Part shown: in pieces, positions 17,916-26,921 of the stretch
Position numbering within the stretch: position 1 is the first letter of the stretch
How the letters are laid out: each line of letters starts with the position of its first letter
Assembly (NCBI GenBank): GCA_965223435.1
Contig: CBDCWQ010000021.1
Coordinates: 1,178,001-1,242,000, forward strand
Length of the DNA: 64,000 nucleotides
DNA from: CBDCWQ01 sp965223435
GTDB lineage: Bacteria; Myxococcota; Kuafuiibacteriia; Kuafuiibacteriales; Kuafuiibacteriaceae
Direction: 5' to 3'
The notes under the pieces: generated by a model
What the model was told of the DNA's origin: nothing
Databases searched by the model: none
What the model saw: the letters and a program-made list of their open reading frames with translations, nothing else
Made by a program: the position numbers and the translations under genes

Positions 17916-19498
17916 CTCCGGCAGAAGCAATGGCATTGCCTTCGGCCGATATGATGCACCACACCATGGAAGGGCTCCCATCCTGGGTGTTCTATCTCTC
18001 CTTGGCGGCCATGGTTGTCATGACGATCGCAATCCAGCGCGCACGAGACCAGGATCGCGATGGGCGTGGGTGGCGGTTCGAGCTGACGGCCTTGGCGCCA
18101 ATTCGATGGTTGCTGAGCAAGAGGCCCTTTCAATTTGCACTCCAAGTCCCGTTGGTGCTGGCGCTGACGCTTATCCTCTATGCGGGTTTCTTTGGGACCA
18201 GGGTTCCGGAACGCAACATCGCCACCATACTCACGTGGACGATATGGTGGACCTTGCTGATCGTCGATATCGTTCTCCTCGGAAGAATGTGGTGCCTGGT
18301 CTGTCCCTGGGAAGCGCTGGCGGCCTGGACACGGCGGCTCGCGTTCTGGCGAAGAACGGATGAGGCTCTTTCCCTCGAACTCAAGTGGCCCCGAGTTCTG
18401 TCAAACATCTACCCAGCAACCTTTCTCTTTGTTGGTCTCACGTGGTTGGAGCTTGGTTACGGTGTGACGATGAGTCCTCGGGCCACCGCCGTTTTGGGCT
18501 TAGGAATGGTCCTTTTGGCGGTCGTGCCCGCGCTCTTTTTTGAGCGCCGTTCCTTTTGCAAATATGGATGTTTGATCGGCCGGATCTGCGGCCTTTACAG
18601 TATGCTTGCTCCGGTGGAAGTTCGCGCCCGGAATCAAGCCGTGTGCAAAAGCTGTGCGTCCAAAGATTGTCTTCATGGTAACGAGCGAGGCTATCCGTGT
18701 CCAACCGGGCAATATTTGGGAACCATGAACCAGAATACGTACTGCACGGTGTGTACCGAATGCGTGAAGAGCTGTCCCCACGACAACGTGGCCCTCCATA
18801 TCAGGCCCTGGGGTGCTGATCTTAAGACACTGTCCCGGCCCAAGCGTGATGAAGCCCTTTTGGCCTTGGTTCTGCTGTCTCTCACTTCTTTTCACGGGTT
18901 CACCATGACCCCTACGTGGACAAACGGGGTTGCGTGGTTTCAGACACGCACAGGTCTCGGTTGGTTGGCTTCGTTCAGCATGGGCATGGGGCTCATTCTT
19001 GTGGTTCCAGGCGCACTCTTTTTCACCCTGAGCGCCGTTGCGGCTCGGGGCATCATGAAACCGAAACCCCTTCGAATTCTATCAAGGCGCCCGTTTTCCA
19101 GAGTCGCCGTAACTTACGCCTACGCGGTCATACCCATCGCTCTGATGTATCATCTCGCGCACAACGCTGGTCACTTTTTGACCGAAGTTGGGAAAATCAT
19201 ACCCGTTCTTTCTGACCCTCTGGGTCGAGGATCCGACTTTTTCAATACACGGACCTTACACGTGGGCCCTTTGGTTTCTCAGACAACCATTTGGATCCTG
19301 ATGGTTTTATTGGTCCTTGTGGGTCACCTGTGGTCCATGCGTACGCTGGCGCGCGCCCACGATCGGGTCGCCAAGGCGGGTGGCCAAATTCGGGTTCCGA
19401 GGAGCGCTCGTTTCGCGGTGTCTGCTTTTGTGCTCTTGGCCAGTGCGACCAACTTGTGGCTCTTGGCGCAACCCATGGAAATGCGGACCGGAATGTAG
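17912..19498 (+). CDS. Polytopic 4Fe-4S membrane protein (NapH/NosR/CcoG-related)
   Basis: The 528-residue protein has around nine to eleven hydrophobic helices. Two CxxxC motifs at helix ends, MWCLVCPWE and FCKYGCLIG, are of the NapH/NosR type. Between helices are two cysteine clusters, CKSCASKDCLHG...PCP and CTVCTECVKSCP, fitting two cytoplasmic [4Fe-4S] centres. An N-terminal HHTMEG segment adds His residues. It is nearly twice the length of NapH. It may be a second route for electrons across the membrane, or a maturation factor as NosR and CcoG are. It is coupled to the preceding gene by overlap. Confidence 0.82.
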   Translation: MTPAEAMALPSADMMHHTMEGLPSWVFYLSLAAMVVMTIAIQRARDQDRDGRGWRFELTALAPIRWLLSKRPFQFALQVPLVLALTLILYAGFFGTRVPERNIATILTWTIWWTLLIVDIVLLGRMWCLVCPWEALAAWTRRLAFWRRTDEALSLELKWPRVLSNIYPATFLFVGLTWLELGYGVTMSPRATAVLGLGMVLLAVVPALFFERRSFCKYGCLIGRICGLYSMLAPVEVRARNQAVCKSCASKDCLHGNERGYPCPTGQYLGTMNQNTYCTVCTECVKSCPHDNVALHIRPWGADLKTLSRPKRDEALLALVLLSLTSFHGFTMTPTWTNGVAWFQTRTGLGWLASFSMGMGLILVVPGALFFTLSAVAARGIMKPKPLRILSRRPFSRVAVTYAYAVIPIALMYHLAHNAGHFLTEVGKIIPVLSDPLGRGSDFFNTRTLHVGPLVSQTTIWILMVLLVLVGHLWSMRTLARAHDRVAKAGGQIRVPRSARFAVSAFVLLASATNLWLLAQPMEMRTGM

Positions 19499-19501
19499 AG
19501 C

Positions 19502-20098
19502 ATGACAACCTTAACGCGTCGACAACTCTTCGCGCCTTGGCGCCTTTTCCAAAGCTTGCCAGATTTGCCTCCGTCTCCCGCTTCCGAGCTGCTCCGCCCA
19601 TTTCTTCGCCCGCCGGGCGCGCTCGAGGAGCCTCAGTTTCTCCAGTCATGTGAGCGATGCCATCGATGCATGGAGGCCTGCCCACCCGGGGCTATCCGCC
19701 TTCTCAGTCCAGCCTACGGTGACAAATTTGATACCCCCGCCATTCTCCCGCGAGACGAGGCATGTCGTCTTTGTGATGATCTGCATTGTGCCCAGGCGTG
19801 TCCAAGTGGTGCGCTTCGACCGCTTCCCATCGCCGAGGTTAAAATGGGGCACGCAAATCTGAATGCCGACCAATGTTGGTCGGTTCAAGGCCAACCCTGC
19901 GACTACTGCGTGTCCGCATGTCCGCTTCCTACCAAAGCTTTGGCTTTGGAGAACGGCCTTCCGGCCATCGACCTCGAACGATGTGTCGGCTGTGGCCTGT
20001 GCGAGTACATGTGCACGGCGACGCCCTCCGCCATCGAAGTACGACCGGGGCCAAGAGGCGACGTGGAGGGTGTATTGGCTTTCGGCTTCCGGCCTTAG
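19502..20098 (+). CDS. napF: NapF-like iron-sulfur protein
   Basis: This 198-residue protein starts with TRRQLF, the short twin-arginine-like start of NapF, which is not exported in E. coli. Cysteine motifs are CERCHRCMEAC, CRLCDDLHCAQAC, CDYCVSAC and CVGCGLCEYMC, so up to four clusters. NapF proteins act on the cytoplasmic side in NapA maturation or electron supply. It begins three bases after the previous stop. Confidence 0.82.
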   Translation: MTTLTRRQLFAPWRLFQSLPDLPPSPASELLRPFLRPPGALEEPQFLQSCERCHRCMEACPPGAIRLLSPAYGDKFDTPAILPRDEACRLCDDLHCAQACPSGALRPLPIAEVKMGHANLNADQCWSVQGQPCDYCVSACPLPTKALALENGLPAIDLERCVGCGLCEYMCTATPSAIEVRPGPRGDVEGVLAFGFRP

Positions 20099-20144
20099 CC
20101 TCGCGTGCTTCTTGGCTTCGGGACGTGCCAGATGGAGTCAGTCG

Positions 20145-20276
20145 ATGCCACTTTGGGCACCGCCGTGGTTCGGTGGGCGTTTGGGGACGCAGGAAAAGCA
20201 GCCCTTCGGGTCAAGGTCCATCACGCCGGTGGTCATCAAAAGCGCCGAGACGCGGGTTCAGGTGGAGGCACCATGA
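20145..20276 (+). CDS. Small ORF, 43 residues, coupled to the HEAT-repeat gene
   Basis: An ATG at 20145 with GGAG about eight bases upstream opens a 43-codon frame. Its TGA overlaps the next ATG (ATGA), which is the coupling seen throughout this operon. The product begins MPLWAPPWFGG and has no recognisable domain. It could be a small Nap-associated peptide or a chance frame. Confidence 0.3.
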   Translation: MPLWAPPWFGGRLGTQEKQPFGSRSITPVVIKSAETRVQVEAP

Positions 20277-21002
20277 TGCGTCGATGGAGCGTCTTTTTGC
20301 TTGCGAGCGTGGCCGGTGTTTTCTTTTTGGTGATGGTCGTCCGTGCGCCTCGAGAGCCCGGCTCCAAGGTGGGCGAGAGGGTTTTGGAAGAGGGCGCACC
20401 CGATGCGTTCACAACTTCACACCCCGGTGACGCCAACCAGAAGGCATCGAGCCTCGTCTCTGGTACAAGAAGCGAGGGGCTCTCAGCGCGTCAAATGCTG
20501 TCAGCGGTGTCGGCCCCCGGCGCCGCCCTTTCGGACCGGACCATCTGGGAAGCCGCGGAACGGCTTTGTCAAGAACCTCAGCTGGCCGAGTCCTCGCGGG
20601 CGTGGCCCTCGCGCCAGGTACCAACCCTTTTTGGCTTCGACACGGGATGCCCGTCCGGAGGTTCGCCAGGCGGCCACCCGCGGTCTCAGGCACTTCCACG
20701 ATCCCGAAGTCGCCTCTCGGCTTGCAAGCATGGTGCGGGATGTCCACGCGACGGTGCAACGGTCGGCGCTTCGAGGGCTGTCGCAGCAAGAAGATCTTCC
20801 TGACGACGCTCTGGAATCTCTTCATGCCGCCGTCGATACCGAGCGTCTCGACCGGCTCAATGCGCCCCTTTTGGTGACCGTGCTCGTTCGCCACGTCGGT
20901 CAACCCGTAGCCCGAGCCACCATGCAGTCTCTCCTCCACTTTGCCCACGACGACGCAAAGCTCCGGGCCCGAATTCGCTCCGTGCTCCGTCGCGGCGGAT
21001 AA
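20273..21002 (+). pseudogene. Membrane-anchored HEAT-repeat protein, frameshifted
   Basis: ATG at 20273 follows a GGAGG site and opens a frame with an N-terminal helix (SVFLLASVAGVFFLVMVV). Near 20630 the coding signal moves to another frame, which gives clear HEAT-like repeats (RPEVRQAATRGLRHFHDPEVASRL, then SALRGLSQ) and ends at 21002. Removing one T from the T5 run at 20628-20632 joins both halves into one protein of about 242 residues (QVPTLLASTRD). The lesion is either a real slippage frameshift or a sequencing error. It closes the nap cluster and would be a periplasmic scaffold. Function is unknown. Confidence 0.7.
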
Positions 21003-21085
21003 CACCGATAGACCTCAGTGGGCGCAACGCGAGGGTTACGCGCTGGCACTTGACCTCACAAGATTCAGGGGGGTATCGGCCGACC

Positions 21086-21628
21086 ATGCAGTTCTTTGAG
21101 ACCGATGTCCACGGGGCCTTTCGAGTCGCCCTCAATTGCCGAGAAGACGATCGTGGTTTCTTCGCGCGGTTTTTCTGCGTAGAAGAGCTCAAGAAGGCGG
21201 GCATTGACGCCCGCTTTGTCCAGGCCAACAACTCCCTGAGCGTACGGAAGGGCACGCTTCGAGGCCTTCACTATCAGTTGGCGCCCAAAGCGGAGGGGAA
21301 GCTTGTCCGTTGCCTGTCCGGCGCCCTGTTTGATGTGGTCCTTGACCTTCGGCCTGACTCGCCCACGTACAAATCATGGGCTGGGGCCACGCTCACCGCC
21401 GACAATCGGGAGATGCTCTGGGTGCCTCCGGGCTGTGCGCACGGGTTTTTGACTCTAGAACCGAGGACCGAGATCTTGTACCTCGTGACCGAACCATATG
21501 CCCCAGAGCTGGAGCGTGGGGTACGTTTTGATGATCCCGCCTTCAAGATCGCGTGGCCCATACGGCCCGAAGTGGTCTCCGACAAGGATCGCGCCCACGC
21601 GGACTATCAAGCTTCTGGTTCTGTCTAG
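21086..21628 (+). CDS. rfbC: dTDP-4-dehydrorhamnose 3,5-epimerase-like protein
   Basis: The 180-residue cupin-fold protein has DDRGFFARFF, QANNSLSVRKGTLRGLHYQ with the catalytic His, and WVPPGCAHGF. These are RmlC landmarks. It epimerises C3/C5 of a nucleotide-linked 4-keto-6-deoxy sugar for surface polysaccharide. ATG at 21086 gives the normal length. RmlA, RmlB and RmlD are not next to it, so the substrate could be another 4-keto sugar, such as a CDP-sugar made by the nearby RfbF pathway. Confidence 0.88.
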   Translation: MQFFETDVHGAFRVALNCREDDRGFFARFFCVEELKKAGIDARFVQANNSLSVRKGTLRGLHYQLAPKAEGKLVRCLSGALFDVVLDLRPDSPTYKSWAGATLTADNREMLWVPPGCAHGFLTLEPRTEILYLVTEPYAPELERGVRFDDPAFKIAWPIRPEVVSDKDRAHADYQASGSV

Positions 21629-22617
21629 ACGCCGAGTGCGCCGCCCTTGTCGGCGATCCACGAGGCCAGTGAGCGCCGGCGGTTCTGATCGAGACCCATG
21701 TGTTCGGTCATCGACAGCGCGCCACTCAGAAGGTGGTCGCCCACGGAGTGACCGAAGGAGGTGCGCGCAGAGGTCGACTCCTCTCGGCTGCCCGCGTTCA
21801 TCCAGGCCCACATCATCCCTTTTCTGTGGGCAAAGGCTGTTGCGAACTGAAGCAAACGGCAGAAGTTTTTGTCTTGGGGATGACGGGCGCCGTATTCTTT
21901 TGCGTAGTCTGACAGAATTTGCGTTCGCAGATTGATGGCTTCGCCGCCCTGAAACAAACGCGAGGCTTGGGCGTCATGTTGCCTGACGTTGAGCAAGGTT
22001 TCGGCGATGATGGCGACATCGGATCGTTCGGCGAGCCGCATGAGCATGACCAGGTCGCCCCAGTTGAGTGAAATCTCCTGATCAAAGGGATGCGCTTTGA
22101 GGATGCCGGCACGAAATACAACGCTTTGGAGCGTCAGGGGGTTTCGGCCGCTGAGCATCAAGGCGCGGATGTATCGGCGTCCGGTCCAAAGCTCGGTTTT
22201 GTGAAGGCGCTCTCGGACGCTGGTGACGGCATCGTTCAGGTTGATGTAAGCGTAGTTGCAGCCAGAAAACCCTGCCGATGGGTACCGGTCCAGAACCTCG
22301 ATGCTTCGAGCAATGAAGTCCTCTCGCAAGACATCGTCGTCGTGGCAGTAGGCAATGTACTCGCCGGTGGCTTCATGAACCCCACGATTGAAGTTGGTGA
22401 ACATGGGGAGCCGATCGTCGACCCGTAGAACCCTGACCCTCGAGTCCTCTTCGGCCCACCGGTTGAACAAGGGGCGGGCGTTTTCGGGCGAGGCGTTGTC
22501 GAGGACCAAAATCTCCAAGTTTTTGTGAGATTGTCGCTCTATCGAGCGTCGCGTCGCGTCGAGGAACTCGATGCGACCAATGGTCGGGACGCAGAGGGTT
22601 ACGCGGGTGTCGGTCAT
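21625..22617 (-). CDS. Family 2 glycosyltransferase
   Basis: The 330-residue GT-A protein begins VTLCVPTIGR, with LVLDNAS and YCHDDDVLRED as the nucleotide-sugar and metal (DxD) elements. It probably adds a sugar to an O-antigen or capsule unit on the cytoplasmic face. The start ATG at 22617 overlaps the stop of the upstream epimerase (ATGA). Its end overlaps rfbC by four bases on the other strand. Confidence 0.87.
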   Translation of the reverse strand: MTDTRVTLCVPTIGRIEFLDATRRSIERQSHKNLEILVLDNASPENARPLFNRWAEEDSRVRVLRVDDRLPMFTNFNRGVHEATGEYIAYCHDDDVLREDFIARSIEVLDRYPSAGFSGCNYAYINLNDAVTSVRERLHKTELWTGRRYIRALMLSGRNPLTLQSVVFRAGILKAHPFDQEISLNWGDLVMLMRLAERSDVAIIAETLLNVRQHDAQASRLFQGGEAINLRTQILSDYAKEYGARHPQDKNFCRLLQFATAFAHRKGMMWAWMNAGSREESTSARTSFGHSVGDHLLSGALSMTEHMGLDQNRRRSLASWIADKGGALGV

Positions 22618-23546
22618 GAGCTTGGCTTCTCCTTGGCGAGTTCTTCTTTCCACCATGCCACGACGTGGCCGACCCCCCTCGAAAGATCAAAAGCGGGGGT
22701 GAAGCCCAGGGCCTGGCTCAGCCGATGGGTATCGGCGCACACGAACATCGACTCATCGGCCCGGTAGGGAAGCGCACCGAATTCGACGAGATGTTCGTTG
22801 CCACACGCCTTGGCGATGGTCTTCACCAGGGTTTTGACCGTGATGGGGACGCCCGAGGCGACGTTGACGGGGCCGGTGAGGTCGCTCTGGGCGACCCGGC
22901 ACAAGGCGTCCGCGGCATCGTTGACATGGAGGAAATCCCGAATTTGGTCCCCGGGGCTGCATCGTGATGGAGAACCCTCAAGTAGGGACCGTATGACGGA
23001 GGGGACCAGTCGCCCCTTCGACTCGTGGGGTCCGTACAGATAGAAGAGGCGCGGCCAGACGAGGCGCGTGTCTGTGGATTCCAACGCTCTTGAAAGGACC
23101 CGGAACAGTGAGGCCTTGCTTTCCCCGTACAAGGTTGGGGGCGAAAGAGGCGTGTCCTCTCGGAGGTAACCTTGGTGGGTGTCGTACTCAAAGCAGCTCC
23201 CCACCACCATCAAGCGCCCGCAGCGATGCTCGGCCAAGGCTTGGGCCATGGCGAGGCTGCCCTGCATCGCCGACAGATTGAGGGTGGAGCTGAGGTAGCC
23301 CGGCTGAATGGGCCAGGCCAGGTGGATGGCCAGCTCCGGGCGGGTTTCAGCCACGATCGCCGAAAGGCGGGCGCCGTCATACAGGGACGCCTCATGCGTG
23401 ATGGTTTCTTTGGCGTGGGTCTGCAGGGTCTTTTTCCGTGGCGACTCCGGCCTCACGACGGCGTGAAGCTCGTGACCCTGTTCTCGGAGCTTCAGAAGCA
23501 CAGGTAAACCGACGAAGCCAGTGGCTCCCGTGATCAATATTCGCAT
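22614..23546 (-). CDS. NAD-dependent sugar epimerase/dehydratase
   Basis: The 310-residue extended SDR protein has the N-terminal GATGFVG cofactor motif, a YGESKAS segment containing the YxxxK catalytic pair, and an RDFLHVNDAADAL segment. It acts on a nucleotide sugar; the exact substrate cannot be read from sequence. It is divergent from rfbF across 138 bp and coupled to the GT2 gene downstream. Confidence 0.87.
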   Translation of the reverse strand: MRILITGATGFVGLPVLLKLREQGHELHAVVRPESPRKKTLQTHAKETITHEASLYDGARLSAIVAETRPELAIHLAWPIQPGYLSSTLNLSAMQGSLAMAQALAEHRCGRLMVVGSCFEYDTHQGYLREDTPLSPPTLYGESKASLFRVLSRALESTDTRLVWPRLFYLYGPHESKGRLVPSVIRSLLEGSPSRCSPGDQIRDFLHVNDAADALCRVAQSDLTGPVNVASGVPITVKTLVKTIAKACGNEHLVEFGALPYRADESMFVCADTHRLSQALGFTPAFDLSRGVGHVVAWWKEELAKEKPSS

Positions 23547-23684
23547 CGTATTTCGTACGGCTCCCCAGCCGATGGAGTGCGGGCTAGCACGCGCTTTCCT
23601 TGACCGTCAATGACTTGCCGGGGCCCGCCTTGACAGGATCGCGGCGCCTCAGGCAAGAACCGCCCCGAAGAGAGGTCTTGGCTT

Positions 23685-24458
23685 GTGAAGACAGTGATTT
23701 TGGCAGGTGGACTGGGGACCCGACTCGCTGAGGAAACAGCGGTCAAACCCAAACCGATGATCGAAATCGGCGGAAAGCCGATCCTTTGGCACATCATGAA
23801 GGGCTATGCCGCCCACGGGCTGAGCGATTTCATCATCTGCCTTGGCTACAAGGGCTACGTCATCAAGGAGTACTTCGCGAACTACTTCCTCCATACCTCG
23901 GACGTGACGGTCAACTTGGCTGAAAACTCGATGGAAGTGCACAACAGCGCCGCCGAGCCCTGGAAGGTCACCCTGGTCCAGACGGGTGAGCACACCATGA
24001 CCGGGGGGCGCCTCAAGCGCATCGGATCGTACCTCGATCCCAGCGAGCCTTTTTGCATGACCTACGGGGATGGGGTGGCCGATGTGAATGTTCGGGCTCT
24101 GATCGACTTCGCCAAGTCGTCGGGGACTCAGGCCACGGTGACGGCCGTGCGGCCACCCGGTCGCTTTGGTGCCCTTTCGCTCGACGGCCATCTCATCAAG
24201 GCGTTTCAAGAAAAGCCTGAGGGAGACGGGGACTGGATCAACGGCGGCTTCTTTGTGCTTCGCCCCGAGGTCCTGGAGTACATCAAGGGGGATTCCACCA
24301 TTTGGGAGCGGGATCCGATGGAGCGCCTCGCCAGCACCAACCAGCTCTCTGCCTTTATGCACCATGGGTTTTGGCAGCCCGTAGACACCCTCCGAGAAAA
24401 ACGCATTCTCGAGGACCGCTGGGCAAAAGGCGATGCCCCGTGGAAAGTATGGGATTAA
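23685..24458 (+). CDS. rfbF: Glucose-1-phosphate cytidylyltransferase
   Basis: The 257-residue protein begins with the pyrophosphorylase motif LAGGLGTRLAEET followed by KPKPMIEIGGKPILWHIMK. It continues with CLGYKGYVIKEYF, TYGDGVADV and FWQPVDTLREK, all diagnostic for RfbF. It makes CDP-glucose, the entry to CDP-linked dideoxy sugars. The start is GTG at 23685. Confidence 0.94.
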   Translation: MKTVILAGGLGTRLAEETAVKPKPMIEIGGKPILWHIMKGYAAHGLSDFIICLGYKGYVIKEYFANYFLHTSDVTVNLAENSMEVHNSAAEPWKVTLVQTGEHTMTGGRLKRIGSYLDPSEPFCMTYGDGVADVNVRALIDFAKSSGTQATVTAVRPPGRFGALSLDGHLIKAFQEKPEGDGDWINGGFFVLRPEVLEYIKGDSTIWERDPMERLASTNQLSAFMHHGFWQPVDTLREKRILEDRWAKGDAPWKVWD

Positions 24459-24465
24459 ACCATCT

Positions 24466-25587
24466 GTGAACCAGCTGAAGTCGGCCACCGACGTACTCAC
24501 GACAGACTTTGATAGGATGACCCGAGCCCTCTCTGAGGAGCTCAAGGTGATGCAGGGCAAGTCGCTGCTCCTCACGGGCGGCGCGGGCTTTTTAGGCTAC
24601 TATTTGACCCAGACCATCACCCACTACAACGCGTCTTTGGCGCCAAGCGATCGGGTTCGTCTGACCGTTTTCGACAATTTTATTCGCGGGACGCCCGCGT
24701 GGCTTCAGGCAAAAAGCGACGAGGGTGCGCTTGGGCTTTCGGTCCACGATGTGCGCATGCCGTTGCCCAAGGATATGGGGGCTTACAGTTTCATCATCCA
24801 TGCAGCCTCTATTGCGTCGCCCATCTACTATCGGAAGTACCCCATTGAAACCATGGATGCCAACGTTCATGGTCTGCGGTCGCTTCTTGACTACGCTTTG
24901 GAGCGTGCCACCACCGATGTTCCGGTGGAAGGGTTTCTCTTTTTCTCCAGCAGCGAGATTTACGGTGACCCGACCCCTGACATGATCCCGACGCCGGAGG
25001 ACTATCGGGGTTTTGTGTCATGCACGGGTCCTCGGGCGTGCTATGACGAATCGAAGCGCTACGGCGAGACCCTCTGCGTGAACTTCGCCCAGCAGCACGG
25101 CGTGCCGGTTCGGGTGGCCCGGCCATTCAACAACTATGGGCCGGGGTTGAAGATCACCGACCGTCGCGTCTTGCCGGACTTTGCCCGGGACGTGCTGGCC
25201 GGTCGGGACATCGTTCTTCTGTCGGACGGATCACCCATGCGGACGTTTTGCTACGTTGCGGACGCGGTGGTTGGTTATTTGAAGATCCTGGTCCGCGGCC
25301 GCTCCGGTGAGGCGTACAACATCGGAATCGACAAACCTGAGATCAATATGCGGACTTTGGCAGACAAGGTGTGCGAGACGGCGCGGACCTTGTGGGACTA
25401 TCAGGGTCAAGTGGTGTTCCAATCGAGTCAGGATGCCGCCTACCTTACAGACAATCCCAATCGACGATGCCCGGTCATCGACAAGGCCCGGGCGGAGCTC
25501 GGTTACGCGCCGAAAGTGGGCATCGATGAGGGGCTGTTGCGGTCTTTGCTTTGGTACCGAGAGAACAAAGAAGGAGCGGATGCCTGA
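24466..25587 (+). CDS. NAD-dependent epimerase/dehydratase (UDP-glucuronate decarboxylase-like)
   Basis: This extended SDR has LLTGGAGFLG near residue 35, FSSSEIYGDP, YDESKRYGE with YxxxK, and RPFNNYGPG, as in UDP-xylose synthase and related enzymes. An N-terminal extension of about 30 residues precedes the cofactor motif. GTG at 24466 is used; ATG 24433 would overlap rfbF. The stop overlaps the ATG of ugd, whose product UDP-glucuronate would be the substrate if it is a decarboxylase. Confidence 0.86.
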   Translation: MNQLKSATDVLTTDFDRMTRALSEELKVMQGKSLLLTGGAGFLGYYLTQTITHYNASLAPSDRVRLTVFDNFIRGTPAWLQAKSDEGALGLSVHDVRMPLPKDMGAYSFIIHAASIASPIYYRKYPIETMDANVHGLRSLLDYALERATTDVPVEGFLFFSSSEIYGDPTPDMIPTPEDYRGFVSCTGPRACYDESKRYGETLCVNFAQQHGVPVRVARPFNNYGPGLKITDRRVLPDFARDVLAGRDIVLLSDGSPMRTFCYVADAVVGYLKILVRGRSGEAYNIGIDKPEINMRTLADKVCETARTLWDYQGQVVFQSSQDAAYLTDNPNRRCPVIDKARAELGYAPKVGIDEGLLRSLLWYRENKEGADA

Positions 25588-26921
25588 TGCGAATTTCGGT
25601 GGTAGGGACTGGCTACGTCGGACTGGTTTCGGGCGCGTGCCTTGCAGAAAAGGGTCACCAGGTCACTTGCGTCGACTTGGACGCAGACAAGGTCGCCCGC
25701 ATCAATCGAGGGGACCCTCCGATCTACGAGCCGGGCCTTGAAGAGATTCTCAAGCGTCGCATTCAGGATCGCCTGAAGGCGACCACCGATCTTCAGGCTG
25801 CCATCGCCGAGACCGAGATCTCGATCGTGGCGGTGGGTACCCCGTTTTCCGGGTCTGAAATCGATCTGGGCTTTGTTCGTCAGGTGGCCAAAGACATCGG
25901 CGCCGCCCTCAAAAACAAGTCGCAATACCACGTGGTGGTGGTGAAGAGTACGGTGGTTCCCGGGACCACCGACGACGTTGTCGGCCCCCTGTTGGAAGAG
26001 AGCGCACAAAAGCGCATTGGCGATGGCCTGGGCCTTGGGATGAATCCTGAGTTTCTTCGCGAGGGCTGCGCCGTTTCTGACTTCATGGATCCCGACCGCA
26101 TTGTCGTCGGGGGCTCTGACGCCCGAACTCAAAGTGCCATTGCGGAGCTGTACTCGGTTTTTAAGGGCGTGGATGTGGTGCTCACCAACAACCGCACCGC
26201 CGAGATGATCAAGTACACCGCCAACTCCTTGTTGGCGACAGCGATCTCTTTTTCCAATGAGATCGCCAACCTGTGCTCGGGGCTCGGTGGCATCGACGTC
26301 CAAGAAGTGATGCACGGCGTCCACCTGGACAAGCGTCTCAGCCCCCTTTTGGACGGGCAGCGTGTGCGACCTGGTTTCTTGTCCTATCTCGCTTGCGGCT
26401 GTGGATTCGGTGGCAGCTGTTTTCCCAAAGATGTGAAGGCCTTGGTGGCCCACGGGCGCAGCGCCCATGTCCCCATGCGCATTTTGGAATCGGTTCTCGA
26501 GGTCAATGCACAGCAGCCCCTGAAGGTGGTGGATCTTCTGACCCGAGACTTGGGGTCTCTCGCCTCCAAGCAAATTGCCATTTTAGGGCTGGCCTTCAAG
26601 CCCGACACCGACGACATCCGCGAGTCCCCGGCCATCCCCGTGATCCAAGCGCTGCTCAAACAGCGAGCCCAGATCCGCGCCTACGATCCCATCGCCATGG
26701 AGGAGGCCAAGGAGTTCTTCAAGGAGCCCGCGATCGCCTACCAGTCCTCCATCGAAGCCTGCGTCCAAGACGCGGATGCCGTCGTGGTTTTGACCGCTTG
26801 GCCCCAGTTCAAGTCATTGCCGAAGGTGCTCGAGGGGACCAAGAACCCACCCCTGGTGGTGGATGGTCGTCGGATCTACGAGAAAGGGCACTTTTTGCGA
26901 TATACGGGGATCGGGCTCTAA
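25587..26921 (+). CDS. ugd: UDP-glucose 6-dehydrogenase
   Basis: The 444-residue enzyme starts MRISVVGTGYVGLVSGACLAE. It has NPEFLREGCAV, the lysine region AEMIKYTANSLLA, and the catalytic Cys in YLACGCGFGGSCFPKD. It oxidises UDP-glucose to UDP-glucuronate. ATG at 25587 overlaps the upstream stop and has AGGAG upstream. The TAA stop lies inside the end of repeat R1 copy B, so the repeat supplies the stop codon. Confidence 0.96.
   Translation: MRISVVGTGYVGLVSGACLAEKGHQVTCVDLDADKVARINRGDPPIYEPGLEEILKRRIQDRLKATTDLQAAIAETEISIVAVGTPFSGSEIDLGFVRQVAKDIGAALKNKSQYHVVVVKSTVVPGTTDDVVGPLLEESAQKRIGDGLGLGMNPEFLREGCAVSDFMDPDRIVVGGSDARTQSAIAELYSVFKGVDVVLTNNRTAEMIKYTANSLLATAISFSNEIANLCSGLGGIDVQEVMHGVHLDKRLSPLLDGQRVRPGFLSYLACGCGFGGSCFPKDVKALVAHGRSAHVPMRILESVLEVNAQQPLKVVDLLTRDLGSLASKQIAILGLAFKPDTDDIRESPAIPVIQALLKQRAQIRAYDPIAMEEAKEFFKEPAIAYQSSIEACVQDADAVVVLTAWPQFKSLPKVLEGTKNPPLVVDGRRIYEKGHFLRYTGIGL

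Noticed and set aside
19502..20098. NapF as a Tat-exported protein
   Set aside because: The RR start lacks a following hydrophobic region; NapF in E. coli is cytoplasmic despite a similar motif.
23649..24575. Minus-strand frame of 308 codons opposite rfbF
   Set aside because: The rfbF frame is unmistakable and this one has no recognisable domain.
25503..26573. Minus-strand frame of 356 codons opposite ugd
   Set aside because: The ugd frame has every family motif; the antisense product is compositionally a shadow.
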